Assembly: GCA_026225945.1 (NCBI GenBank)
Contig: JAMJFZ010001258.1
Span: forward strand, 12,578,001 to 12,642,000
Direction: 5' to 3'
Length of the DNA: 64,000 nt
DNA from: Cricetomys ansorgei
Taxonomy: Eukaryota; Chordata; Mammalia; Rodentia; Nesomyidae
This document shows, piece by piece, positions 54,341 through 64,000 of the stretch. Position 1 is the first letter of the stretch; every line of letters begins with the position of its first letter. The notes below the pieces were generated by a model. That model worked only from the letters and a program-made list of their open reading frames with translations, was not told the DNA's origin and made no database searches. Both the position numbers and the translations under genes were made by a program.

Positions 54341-55087
54341 GTGGGTATTCGTAGAGAGTGGTTCTGGGAGCAGATTGGGAGTGGACATATGTGAAGTCGG
54401 CAGTAAGGGTCTCCAGTGGTGTTGAAGGAACTGTGGTTGCTGGCGCCCGTGAGGGGCTTTAGAAAGGGGAGGGAAAGCGTAGGCTGGGGTGAGGGAAAGG
54501 GACAGTGGGGTCCAGTGGAAGAAGGCTGGGCCGTGCTCCAGAGGAAGAAACTGGTTTCTAGAAAAAGATGAGCAGTTTGGGAACAGGCTATCACGTTATC
54601 AGTGGCGGTTCCCCGCCCTGGACACACAGGAGTTGACGGCCTTCCCAGTTTACTGCTGGATTGGGTGATTTTTACTACATAGGGTGTGCTGAGGCCAGCA
54701 AACTGTCTGGAGAGAGAGCAGGCTGGTTTAGACATCGGTTACTTACAGCCTTGGTGTTAAAGCAACTCTTTGCCCAACCTGGGAGAGCAGGTGCAGATTC
54801 CTGTAGCCAGGCTTCCCCCTTGCTCTGATGACCACACCTACTGTGAGCTAGTGCTGCCTACTGTGAGCTCATGCTGCTGATCCACAACAGGAGGATTGCT
54901 GAGGCCTAGCATAGGTTTTCTCCAAGCTTGGTGGGTGCCATGTTTTCCCCGATCACCCCAGATGAGGCACAGGGGAAGCACCCAGCATGGGACAAGCTCA
55001 GGGAGGTTTCTAGGAGATGGGGGCTCTTGTTTGGGATTTGGAATTATTAGGCTGAGAGGATGCAGTAATGGAGCCAAGAAGCCCTTA
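54341..55087. other. Intron, no recognisable feature
   Basis: Short direct repeat 'ctactgtgagct' at 54838-54870 (two copies about 19 bp apart). Minus-strand frames at 54199-54735 and 54838-55482 cross repeats and show no domain. Confidence 0.5.
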
Positions 55088-55325
55088 AAGGGGCTAGGGA
55101 AATGACTCAGTGAACAAAGTGCCTGCCATGCAGCAAGAGGACCTAAGTTCAAATCTAGCTCCCATGTAAAAAGGCTGGGTGTACTGACACATGCCTGTAA
55201 TCCCAGCACCGTAGGACAGAGACAGGCAGATCCCCAGGGCTCAGCGCCCAGCCAATCTGACCAAAACGGTAGGCTCTGGGTTTTAGTGAGAGGCCTTGTC
55301 TCAAACACTAAGGTGTAGAGTGTTG
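55088..55325 (+). repeat. RSINE1/B4-type SINE
   Basis: 'ggggctagggaaatgactca' head, 'cctaagttcaaatctagctc' B-box zone, then 'catgcctgtaatcccagcac' body and 'aggccttgtctcaaacacta' end. Confidence 0.85.
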
Positions 55326-55835
55326 GAGGAAGATACCCAGGATGTTCTCCTTCTGTCTCTCCCATTTGAGGCTGGGTGCATTTGCTCCTTTCCAGTTTTG
55401 AATTGGGTCCCGTTGACGCCCCATTGATTCCCCACTTGGTGACTAACGCTTCGCCTTCTTCGTGTGGTCTCAGTTCGAACACAGGTGTCCCCAGCCTTCA
55501 GTCTAGCTCGTCGACTCTCCCGTGGTCACCTGTCACTGCACCGAGTCTTGGGGCCTCACGTGTTCTCCGCTGAGCTCAGAGAGGCTCCCGGACAGCAGTC
55601 ATGTCTGGCTTACCGCCTGGACTCCTAGCACCCAGCACAGCGCCTGGCCTCTGCCAGGACTTGGGCTGGATTTGGTGAAAGCAGGAGATTTCTTTTAGTT
55701 AAGAAGCTATTTTCCCAGAGGATTTTGATAAAATCCCTCAAGGGTTTCTGGCCTCATGGTGTTGGGAGTTAGAGAGCTCACTGACAGTGCATGTCTTCAA
55801 GCAACATTAATTACCTTCTGGGGATTTCTCGGCCA
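55326..55835. other. Intron, no recognisable feature
   Basis: A weak L2/MIR word 'cagcacagcgcctggcctct' at about 55630. Nothing else recognised. Confidence 0.45.
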
Positions 55836-55875
55836 CCCCACCCCACCCCACCCCCCCCAAAAAAGAAAAAAAACC
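55836..55875. repeat. (CCCCA)n followed by A-rich run
   Basis: Four to five CCCCA units run into C8 and then A/G-rich DNA. Confidence 0.9.
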
Positions 55876-56739
55876 TAGCAAACCCACCACTTCACATGAC
55901 ATCTCCTTCCATCTGTGGTTAGCTCTGGTGATAGGAAAATCCTTCCTGACAGTGGACGGAGACCTGCTCTCCTGCATCCGCATCGCTCTCTACCGCCTGC
56001 CTTGACCGTCTACTGGGCCTGACCCCCATATCGTGAGAGTCCTTTAAGTATTTGAAAACGTATCGCTTCGATCTCTCCCCTGGGCAGGCACTGCTGATTC
56101 TTTTAGCTGTTCCTCCTGAGCCAAGGGCTGATGCTGACCTCTCCATCGCTGAGGGAGGCCCAGGGATGGTGGGTGGCACAGGCTGCCAAAGGATGCCTGG
56201 ACACAGTCACAGCCCAGAGCGGAGGGATCCAATTCCCACTTTCCTTTCTCCATTAAATCTGATGAGTCCCAAGCCTGCAGGCAGGATTCAGAAGTCTCTG
56301 AGGCCAGACTCCCTGTTGTAGAGAGACATTGTGAAGTAAATAGAACAAATTCTTCTTCAGTGATGCTTTCTGATTAAAGAGATGTCTTTTGTTGCAGCTA
56401 GTCAGTGGTCTTTGAGGGTTTGGTTGGCTTTAACGATTCTCAACTCTCACTAACAGTAAGACCCACCTGGGAGCTTTTAAAACCCCCAAAGCCATTCCCA
56501 CCTTCCGCTCTAGTTTAACTGGTGCACAGGGCCCGGGGAGAGGGGTTTTAAGTCACCCCTGGTGACTGTGTAGCCAGGGCTGCAGGCCTTAGCCTGAGGA
56601 ACTTGGTGTTGGACCTGAAACTCCCCACTGCCCCGCAGGAATGAGCAGTGACTATCAGCACAGAGTCCAGGAACCAGAGCCAGGGGACAGGCGAAGGAGA
56701 CACAAGTGTTTTTCTAGAGAGAAATCTCATGTTAAATAA
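55876..56739. other. Intron, no recognisable feature
   Basis: Part of 56440-56520 ('taagacccacctgggagctt') resembles an old DNA-transposon or MER terminal word, not named. No exon. Confidence 0.45.
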
Positions 56740-57060
56740 TGAAAGCCGTACACTTTCACGCAAAAGGAAGTAAATATGGAAACGTACAAAGTAGAAAGCA
56801 AAACTGTTCCTGTCTCTCCCTCCCTAAGAGATCTCTTAGATCTCGTCTCCCAAATAACCACTGTCATCAGCTGTAATTTCTTCCTTTTCAATGTGTATAT
56901 GAAGGATCACAACCGCTGTACAGCACCCTGTCCCCACCCCACCCCCAATAAACATGGCTCTGTGGTGTAGATACCGCTTTGCCATCTAATCTTTCTTCTT
57001 TCTCGGCATGCTGTAAAGGAGAATATCTTACCATCAGCAGGTATGTGAGCCATAATTTAT
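56740..57060 (-). repeat. Possible old antisense L1 fragment
   Basis: 'gtctctccctccctaagaga' and 'aataaccactgtcatcagct' with 'ttcaatgtgtatatgaagga' resemble old antisense L1 3' sequence. Weak. Confidence 0.35.
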
Positions 57061-58245
57061 GCTACTTTTAAAGTCAGTGGACAGTCAGTGTTCCTTATTT
57101 TTTGCTGCAGAGAATATTTTTTGCACACATATACCAAGTCTCTCCTCCCCACAGAGGTCCAGTTGCTAAGAGTGTGTAAAATCAGGGATAGGGATCACCA
57201 GAACACTTTCCTTAAAAAGCTTGTTCCAGACCACGTGAGGTGCTAGTTTCCTGATGACAGCTACTTGCCTTGTGTCCCCACAGTTGGAGCTTTGCTGAGC
57301 ACAGCAGAGGGGAAGATGTGAGTGTGTTTGCAGGGAAGGAAATGGCGGGGGTCACTTCCTTGTGTGCTGTGTGTGAAGGAGCAGCTGACCCAGGAAGAAG
57401 AACCACGCTGTGTGTGTTAACCTTTGCCAGGCTCTGTGGTGCGATAAAGGTTCAGGCACGTTGGCAGGATGCGTATGATGAGGGCAGTGCGCCAGGGTCA
57501 GGCGTTGATTAGGGAGCTCGTGGAGCCAGCAGTTCCCTTCCTAACTCTGCAAGATCCTCTGAGTGGTGGCCAAGCCCATCGGAACCGGGCATTCAGTGCT
57601 TTTGATGTTTCCGGAGCTCCGGCTCCTCGGCGTCAAAGAGCATCTAGCAGACGTGTCCGGCATGATGGCCGTGAATGTGACTGACACAAAACTTTAGTTT
57701 TATTTCTTTATTCATTTGTTTATTTTGTCATAAGCTTGTTTAAAATGTAAGGTGTGTGTGGTGTGTGCTCATGTATTTTATAACTAGACTGCATGGATCT
57801 CACGTGTGATCACTGTTGATGACAGTTGTGTCACAATGTCAAAAGGTCAGATGCACTAAATTAAGTTTTTCACCTCAAATCCATCATACAGTGAGTCTTG
57901 TCCTCCCAACTGGGCAGAATGCCAGCCACTCACCCCTGGATAATGCCCCCTGACCATGTCTGGGTTCCCCATCGGGGACCAGCTGGCTGAGAGTGACTCC
58001 ATCCTTCTCTCTGACAGGTTGGCTGAGCAGCGGTGGCAGGGTTGGAAGAAGGAGAGTACAAAGGCCCGCCACATATGCTCAGGTGTTCTAGAGAGCATCT
58101 CAGGGGAGTCATGTCCAGAACTCTGGAAAGCCAGAGTGAATTCCTGTCCAGGTCCCATGCTCTTGGGTGCCCTTGGGATGTTCTAGAGAAAGAGGACAAA
58201 ATTCTTAGAGGACAAAAGACTTAGGCAGTTTGTATGGAAGCACAG
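57061..58245. other. Intron, no recognisable feature
   Basis: A mildly CpG-enriched block at 57580-57680 contains CGGAGCTCCG (10-bp palindrome) at about 57612. Frames on both strands lack domains. Confidence 0.45.
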
Positions 58246-58249
58246 GAAA

Positions 58250-58400
58250 GGAAGGCCCATGTATCGAGAGCCCACAGTGCTCCAAGCACTGGTTCTTCAC
58301 AGCGAGGCAGGAGTTATTGCCTCCATTTTGTGGAATGGGGGCTCAGGGAGCATAGCCAAAGCCCAGAGTTGGTCCAGATCATGGGGTCCCAATGCAGGGC
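58250..58400 (-). repeat. MIR remnant, antisense
   Basis: 'gagcccacagtgctccaagc', 'attgcctccattttgtggaa' and 'agccaaagcccagagttggt' are antisense MIR blocks. Confidence 0.65.
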
Positions 58401-58589
58401 TCCCTACTCCCCAGTGACACGGGCAGCCTTAGTACTGACTAATTGGCCGATTACCTACTGGAGGAGAAACCCAGGGCTGAGTTGCAGGTTGGACCACAGG
58501 ATCAGTCCTTGTGGGAGACTGTCATGTCCCGGGCAATCTGACGTTATTTAAGGAGGACAAAATATGTCTACCTGAAGGACTCCGAGCCA

Positions 58590-58960
58590 ACACATCACGG
58601 AGATTCTTGGACATCAATGTTTTATTCTATTCACAGTAGCTAAGTTATGGAAAATGTTTACATGCACAGTGGGACATTTTCAACCCGAAAGAAGAGCAGA
58701 GTTAATGTAGCCCAAAGGTAAATGGGTATGACCAGAGATGCTCACACTAAGCAAATTAGAGCAGTCTCAGATGAACTGCATGCAATTTGCTCGTTTGTGG
58801 TCCCTGGATTTCATACAGATAGACAAATCATGAGTGTATGCATGACATGAAAGTAGAGGGGAAAGTGGGTTAAGGAAGGACTAATTGGGGCGGAGGGGTG
58901 AGAAAGGAAGGGTAGAGGATTGGGGCATTTACCAACTTAGAATGGATGCTGATTTAAAGT
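58590..58960 (+). repeat. Old L1 (L1M-type) 3' fragment
   Basis: 'ttctattcacagtagctaag', 'ttatggaaaatgtttacatg' and 'atgctcacactaagcaaatt' follow the old L1 end, as in the copy at 18300. Coding is destroyed. Confidence 0.6.
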
Positions 58961-59041
58961 GTCCTTGTGAAACACAATACCACGTACAGATGAATATACA
59001 CAATAAAGACTTTAAGATAATAGCAACCGAACAATAAAAGG

Positions 59042-59266
59042 AAGAGGCTGGCAAGATGGTTCAGTAGGTGAAGGCGTTTGCCGCCAGGTGGTAAGGCCTC
59101 AGTCCAATCCCTGGATCCCACAGGGCGAAGGAGAGAACTGTCTCTCTCGGTGTCCTCTGACTGCCACACATGCACCAGGCTTCGGTGCACCAGGCTTTGG
59201 CGTGTGCCTTTGTGTTTCCAATTCCCTACACCAAGCAATAAAGAATTGTTAAAAAAAAAAAAATGC
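59042..59266 (+). repeat. B2/B3 SINE with poly(A)
   Basis: 'ggctggcaagatggttcagt' head, 'gagagaactgtctctctcgg' body and a 13-A tail at about 59251-59263. A small internal duplication (caccaggcttcggtg / caccaggctttggcg) lies at 59174-59202. Confidence 0.88.
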
Positions 59267-60018
59267 TATCAACCCTGAGAAAGAAGACAAAGCACTCCTC
59301 CGGAGGGATCGGCCTGTTTAAGCTCCATCACCGGCTCTGACCTCAGCAGATCACACCTGTGACTCCAACCTCTTCTTTGGGAGCTGGAGGTGTTAACGCC
59401 CGTCCTTGTGGGATGTTGTAAAGATAGACGGATAATCAGAATGAGGTCCCCAGCAGCGCCTGGAACTCAGTAAGTACTCAGCAAACAGGAGTGGTTGTCT
59501 TTGTTCTTCCTGGTCCCGAGGAGCACGGTTGTTTGCACAGACCAGAAGGAGGTTTGCAGAGTGACTTCTTAAGTGTCTCTCTAGCTCTGGGGACTTGAAG
59601 GACAGAGCTTTAATGGTGAATCCAATCCTTCCTTTCGGGTTCCTTAGGGTCTGTGGATCCTGGGAGTGCCGAGCTTAGATGTGCGCTTCCCTTCCAGGAA
59701 ATGGAAAGCACAAGAAAGAACAAGAAAAAAGCCTCTGCCGCACAGCAGGCCGACCTTTCAGCAGCCAGCATTGTTTTCTTAGCCCTGAGCAATGAAGGCA
59801 TGTTTGCGCTGCTGTTTTCCAGGACATAAAATCATTATGTGCGTATGTGTGTGAGCACGTGTGTCTTGTCTTGAAAGCAGAAGTAAAACTGCCTGGGAGG
59901 ACCAAGGGGGATCAACAGGACAATAGGGAGACACGGAGGAGGAAGTATGCTCGACATACAATAAATATGCTTGTGTGAAAGTTTAAAAAGTAAATACATA
60001 CATTTTTAAAAGTCTTTT
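59267..60018. other. Intron; MIR-like end at about 59430-59500
   Basis: 'agcgcctggaactcagtaag' and 'tactcagcaaacagg' resemble a MIR terminus. The rest is featureless. Confidence 0.5.
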
Positions 60019-60098
60019 CAGGACTGGAGATGTAGCTCAGTGGTAGAAGTTGCCTAGTATGCACAAGGCCCTGGGTTCAATTCCCAGCACCGGAACCA
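60019..60098 (+). repeat. ID SINE, well preserved
   Basis: 'ggactggagatgtagctcag' and 'cctgggttcaattcccagca' are near-consensus A- and B-box regions of the tRNA-Ala-derived ID element; at 80 bp it lacks a long A tail. Confidence 0.93.
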
Positions 60099-60336
60099 GA
60101 AGTGGGTTCAGTTCCCTGGTCTGTGGTGGTACCCCTGGGCTTTGGAGCAGCAGGTGGATGTGTGGTTCTGGAAGGAGCCTTTCTTGACCCCGTCCAGCTG
60201 TTCTCAGAGAGATACCTCTGTGAAGATGTGATGGAGACCGTGAACTAGGGGGCTGAGGGCTGGAAAGGGTCTGCAGTTTCTCACTCGCCCTGCGGGCACC
60301 CTACGGTGTGCATGTTGGAGTAGAGGTCTCCCTCCG
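60099..60336. other. Intron, no recognisable feature
   Basis: Nothing recognised. Confidence 0.5.
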
Positions 60337-60498
60337 ATCACATTTTTTTGTTTTTCAAGACAGGGCTTCTCCATGTAGCCCTGGCTGTCCTGGAACTCAC
60401 TCTGTAGACCAGGCTGGCCTCCAACTCAACGGAGATTCACCTGCCTCTGCCTCCCGAGTGCTGGGATTAAAGTCGTGCGCCATCACTGTGTGGCTCTA
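60337..60498 (-). repeat. Antisense B1 SINE, well preserved
   Basis: 'tagccctggctgtcctggaa', 'ctcactctgtagaccaggct' and 'gagtgctgggattaaagtcg' are near-consensus antisense B1. Confidence 0.95.
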
Positions 60499-60632
60499 AA
60501 TCACCTTTTAAGTGGTGGTTCTTTTCCAAATTTTCACTGTCACCTAGAACAAGTCCCCACCCGTCGGAGGCGTTGGAATTTTACCAGGCCACTTCTGAGG
60601 GTACTCAGTGTTTTCAGGCTAAGCTAAAAAAC

Positions 60633-60850
60633 CCACTTGATAGTGCGCTTACGTCATAGCACGCATGAATCCCTGAGTTTGACCTCCAGCATGACAGAAA
60701 CTGAGTTGTAGCGAGGCATACCTGTAGTCTTAGCACCCAGGAAGTAGAAGCAAGAGGATCAGAAGTTCACGGTCATCTTCGTCTATTGTGAATTTGAGGC
60801 CATATGGCTTAACAGACTCCTATTCCCCTCTCACCCCACCCTCCAAAAAA
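60633..60850 (+). repeat. B4-type SINE (ID head plus B1-like body)
   Basis: 'tgagtttgacctccagcatg' B-box zone, then 'gcatacctgtagtcttagca' and 'caagaggatcagaagttcac' body blocks. Confidence 0.75.
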
Positions 60851-63800
60851 ATTGAGCCGGGTGACCATGGCTCATGGCTATTGAAAATGGTTTCACTGTC
60901 AGGGACTTAGGTGGGCAAAGACCCTTGTACTGAGTCAGAAGGTTTTGTATTCTAGCCCTTGCCCATTAAGAGTTTGGATCTGGGGCTGGAGAACTCCCTC
61001 CAATAAGCCCCTAGGCACTCCTTATTGCTACAAAGCCCTCGGAATTTCTTTCATTGAATGAACCAGTCCTTATCTCAGGACTCTATGTCATCTCCTGAAG
61101 GCCAGGAGAGGGCAAGGCAGCTTCTGCTAGTGGGGAGACCTAGGAGGGGATGGCCTCACCCATATTACAGACTGATAAAACAAAAGCTCTGGGTTGTGCC
61201 GTACTAATAGTTAGCAAACGGGTGGATACAATAGCCCGCTGATGATGGACCTCAGGCTTTGAGCACCACAAGACATGGACAGACTCCTGGGGCCCAGGTC
61301 AGATGGTGGCACTCTTGAGAGCTCCTTCTCTGGAACAGTTAGGGGGCATTTAAGCCAGGAGCATCACTGCCGCCTGGAGAGTCACGGAAGACAGTCTCAG
61401 CCCAGGGTTTGGCATAGCTGCTTGCGTTGGGAGCAGTAGACCAGAGGTGCTCTGCCTAAGGGTGCTTTGAACCTTGAGGGCCGGCCTGGCCGGACTGAAT
61501 GATTACATTCTCCTCTCTCCCAGCCCTCCAAGTCGATCTAATCTAGGGGCATTTAGAATGGAAGGGAGGGCTGGATGGTGTGTTAGATGGGCATCACCTT
61601 CCTGGAGAAGAACTTGGCGTGGGCCCTTCCTCAACAGGAAGCTAGTGCACTAACCGTGGCCCCAAATGTAGGTTCCTGGATTGTGTTTATTCTGGCTTCT
61701 AGAGCCATAACTTTGAGCCCAGTTAACCCCAAATCATAGATCTCTCTCCAGCCACAGATTCCAGAAGATTTGAAGTGATCCTGGGACCTCCCAGGCCCTA
61801 GAAAACAGTGACAGCCCACTCCGGAAGCAACGTACCCCTTTGTTGTGTGGCTGTAGTCCCAAGGCGGAACATACAGTTTGAAGACTGTAGTGTAGATTAG
61901 ATTTCCCTGAGCTTGGCCCCTTGACCAGGCAACCTTTGGGGAGTGAATACGACTTTCCCAACTATATGCAGTGGCCCTAGCCCTAGCCACCTGATCCCAG
62001 AGCCATGTGTGAGCAGGTGGAGAATGTTGCAGTGGCGTTTCCATCTGGCCTGGGGCCAGGTGGGCTGGGCAAGGGGCCAGGGAAAATAAGGCCTTCCTCA
62101 GTAAATTGCAGCCACAGTGTGCACCACATAGGAGCGTGCAGTTCCCATGTGTCGCAATTCCTGACTCCCTGCCTCTTGCTCTACTTTCTGTAGCAAAAGC
62201 AGCAACGGACACTAACATTGCTGACTAAAACCCAAGCCAGACTGGGGCCTTCTAGGAATAGTTGGCCACATCTTTGCAGTTGTTCATGGGGTACAACCCA
62301 GATCCCATCCCGGACACCCCTCTGTGAGTGAGACTGGGCTCTGCTCTCGGTTCTCTGGAGCTGCAAGTGATTTGCATCAAGGTCATGCAAGTTTACTGGC
62401 AAGTTCAAAGGAGCTGCCATCATAGAGGACGGACGGCAGAGCCCTCTGGGCTGACGGGGTCAGAAGGCTCAGGTATGGTCAGGCGTGTGTGCTGAGCAGA
62501 TAGCATGACCTCAGATTGGGAAGCTGAGTAATGAGGTTCTGTGCTGGTCGTCCATACCTCGGGTCCCCGCTGGGGGCTCTCCCCCTTCAGAGATGTGAGG
62601 AGGAACATGATAGTTGGGCTGGTCCACAGGAAGCTGGGCATGGTTACGGGTCTCTAAGGATGTTTCCTCGTTGCCTACCATCTGCCTGAAGTGACTGGAG
62701 ACCTTGAAATGGAATCCGTGCGCTTTTAAAATCCAGAAGGAAGGGGAACTCCACACAGGAAACCTAAGCCCAAGTAACTGTTTGGAAGCAGGGTGTTTAA
62801 TTGCCAGCCCTTTCTTCAAGTCCAGCTGCTGGGTAATGTTATCTGGAGGCTCCTGAAACCAGAGGGGTTTATCTGTGCTGGTAAACAGAGCCGGCTTTCT
62901 CCCATGACCTCTGCCCTCTCCCTGCTCTGACACCTGCTCTTTCTTCACAGTTTATCTCCAAAGCAGGGCTAGTCTTTTTTAAGAAGCTCTGGTGTTTGGG
63001 TGAGGGGCTAGGACTGTGTGGGGTGAAGCTGGGTCCTGTGCGTCCATGGCGCATCTGGAGTGATAATCTTCACGTCTAAGGTCGGGAAGAAAACAGAGCA
63101 GGACTGTTGTCACAAACGAGAGGGCGTCTGGAGTCCGTCCTGAGATCTCTGGTCTTATCTACAGGAGGATGATGACCGGTTCCAAGACTGGGACCTCTGG
63201 CATGTTCCTGAAGTCAGGAAGATGCTGGGGGTCGGGGTGTGCGTGGGGGAGAGTGTCTCACAGCCAGCGAGTGGGTGCTATGAGTGAGATCCTGCTGGGG
63301 CTGGGTCCAGAATTCTGTCTTGGCTTGGCCATCCCCCTACTTGACAAGTCACTGCCTTCAGCCTAGATGACTCCTCTGCCAAAAAAAGCAGCCTCTTAGT
63401 TTGTGCGATGCCCTGCCTCGGCTGCCAGGCCTGCCCACATCTCCCCAGCAGTCGGACCGGACCGAGCCTGTGATTTATTCTCCCTGGGAGGTGAAAGGGA
63501 AGCCTCTGATCACCACACAGGAAGGCGCATGGGTGTTAAGCCCCCGTTAAGTCCTTCCTCAGCTCCACTTCACAGACCCAGGAGGATGGTGGGGTTTAAT
63601 GACCTGTAGGCAAGCTCACCCTGTTCTTTCTTTTTCGGTGGGCTTGGCCCCTCCGGGACCTATTATGTAAGGACACCAGGCAGCACCTGGTGCAGGCACA
63701 CATCTGCTCCCTGTCTGGGGACCCGAAGCAAGGAGACATCCAGGTGGAAGAGGGGTGAGGGTAGTGGGTAGTTATGACCCTGCCGGAGCTGCTATGGCTG

Positions 63801-64000
63801 AGGGTTGGCTGGCTTTTGCTGCATTCCTGAACGCTGGTCTCCCTCTGATCCTCGAGTTCTGTCTCTGGTTGGACCTGGGCTCTGGGGTGGCCTTGAACTC
63901 TGATCTCTAGGTCCTTCTCTGCACAGAGGTATGTGGACTTTCCCAGCCACCTGAATGAAGCTTTAATTAATAATAAAAGATGTTTAGTTCTGACCTAGTC
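60851..64000. other. Intron, low-repeat block to window end
   Basis: About 3.1 kb without a recognised SINE or exon. The 195-residue minus-strand frame at 61631-62218 and the 145-residue one at 62511-62948 have no domain I recognise and no splice support. AT-rich TTAATTAATAATAAAAG lies at 63964-63980, near the window end. Confidence 0.5.

Larger units (their letters stand above)
23890..64000 (+). other. Sh3pxd2a: Sh3pxd2a intron 1 (5' part, continues beyond window)
   Basis: Begins with donor GTGAGT at 23890-23895. No downstream piece encoding the expected next PX residues (YIINVTW) preceded by a polypyrimidine-AG acceptor was seen to 64000, so the intron is at least 40 kb here. A very long first intron is consistent with what is known of this gene. 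Repeat features within it are listed separately. Confidence 0.8.

Noticed and set aside
54838..55482. A 214-codon minus-strand frame
   Set aside because: It runs through an RSINE1/B4 SINE and simple duplications, so it is not an independent gene.
61631..62218. A 195-codon minus-strand frame
   Set aside because: No recognisable domain, no splice or promoter signals, and overlapping frames on the plus strand. A length of this order is expected by chance in 64 kb across six frames.

Overview
This window is vertebrate nuclear DNA, almost certainly from a muroid (mouse-like) rodent. Direct signs are rodent-lineage SINEs in both orientations (B1, B2/B3, B4/RSINE1 and ID types), a rodent hAT transposon resembling URR1, long CA microsatellites, and one CpG-rich promoter in otherwise CpG-poor DNA. 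Dense coding, operons and ribosome-binding sites are absent. The exact species cannot be fixed by eye.

Only one protein-coding gene is supported. At 23818-23889 a 24-codon reading frame starts MLAYCVQDATVV, ends SPSKHY and stops exactly at a GTGAGT splice donor. I recognise it as coding exon 1 of Sh3pxd2a (TKS5/FISH, long isoform), the start of its PX domain. It sits at the 3' end of a strong CpG island (about 23085-23900) with a 3-codon upstream ORF in the 5' leader. Everything after 23889 to the window end appears to be the first part of a long intron; no second exon was found. Everything before about 22.3 kb looks like upstream intergenic DNA.

Layout. 1-22.3 kb: repeat-dense intergenic DNA with about 35 SINE pieces, fragments of old L1, two copies of a roughly 390-bp rodent repeat (Lx/L1-like), a solo LTR nested in a B4 element (11.4 kb), a 210-bp polypurine tract (4.35 kb) and a 460-bp CA-type array (9.88 kb). 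22.3-25.2 kb: repeat-free promoter zone. 25.2-41.6 kb: intron 1, very poor in rodent SINEs but containing many ancient MIR remnants and two minisatellites. 41.6-64 kb: intron 1 with scattered nested repeats, including a second copy of the same solo-LTR family (54.0 kb), a hAT element (52.55 kb), a 38-bp tandem repeat grown inside a SINE (45.6 kb) and a tight cluster of perfect palindromes (53.3 kb).

I found no convincing undescribed biological system. The most informative observations are the LTR pair with intact 6-bp target duplications, the palindrome/CRE cluster, the minimal uORF of Sh3pxd2a, and the sharp contrast in SINE density across the promoter. Repeat family names were assigned by recalled consensus similarity, without alignment, and boundaries are approximate unless a target duplication is stated.
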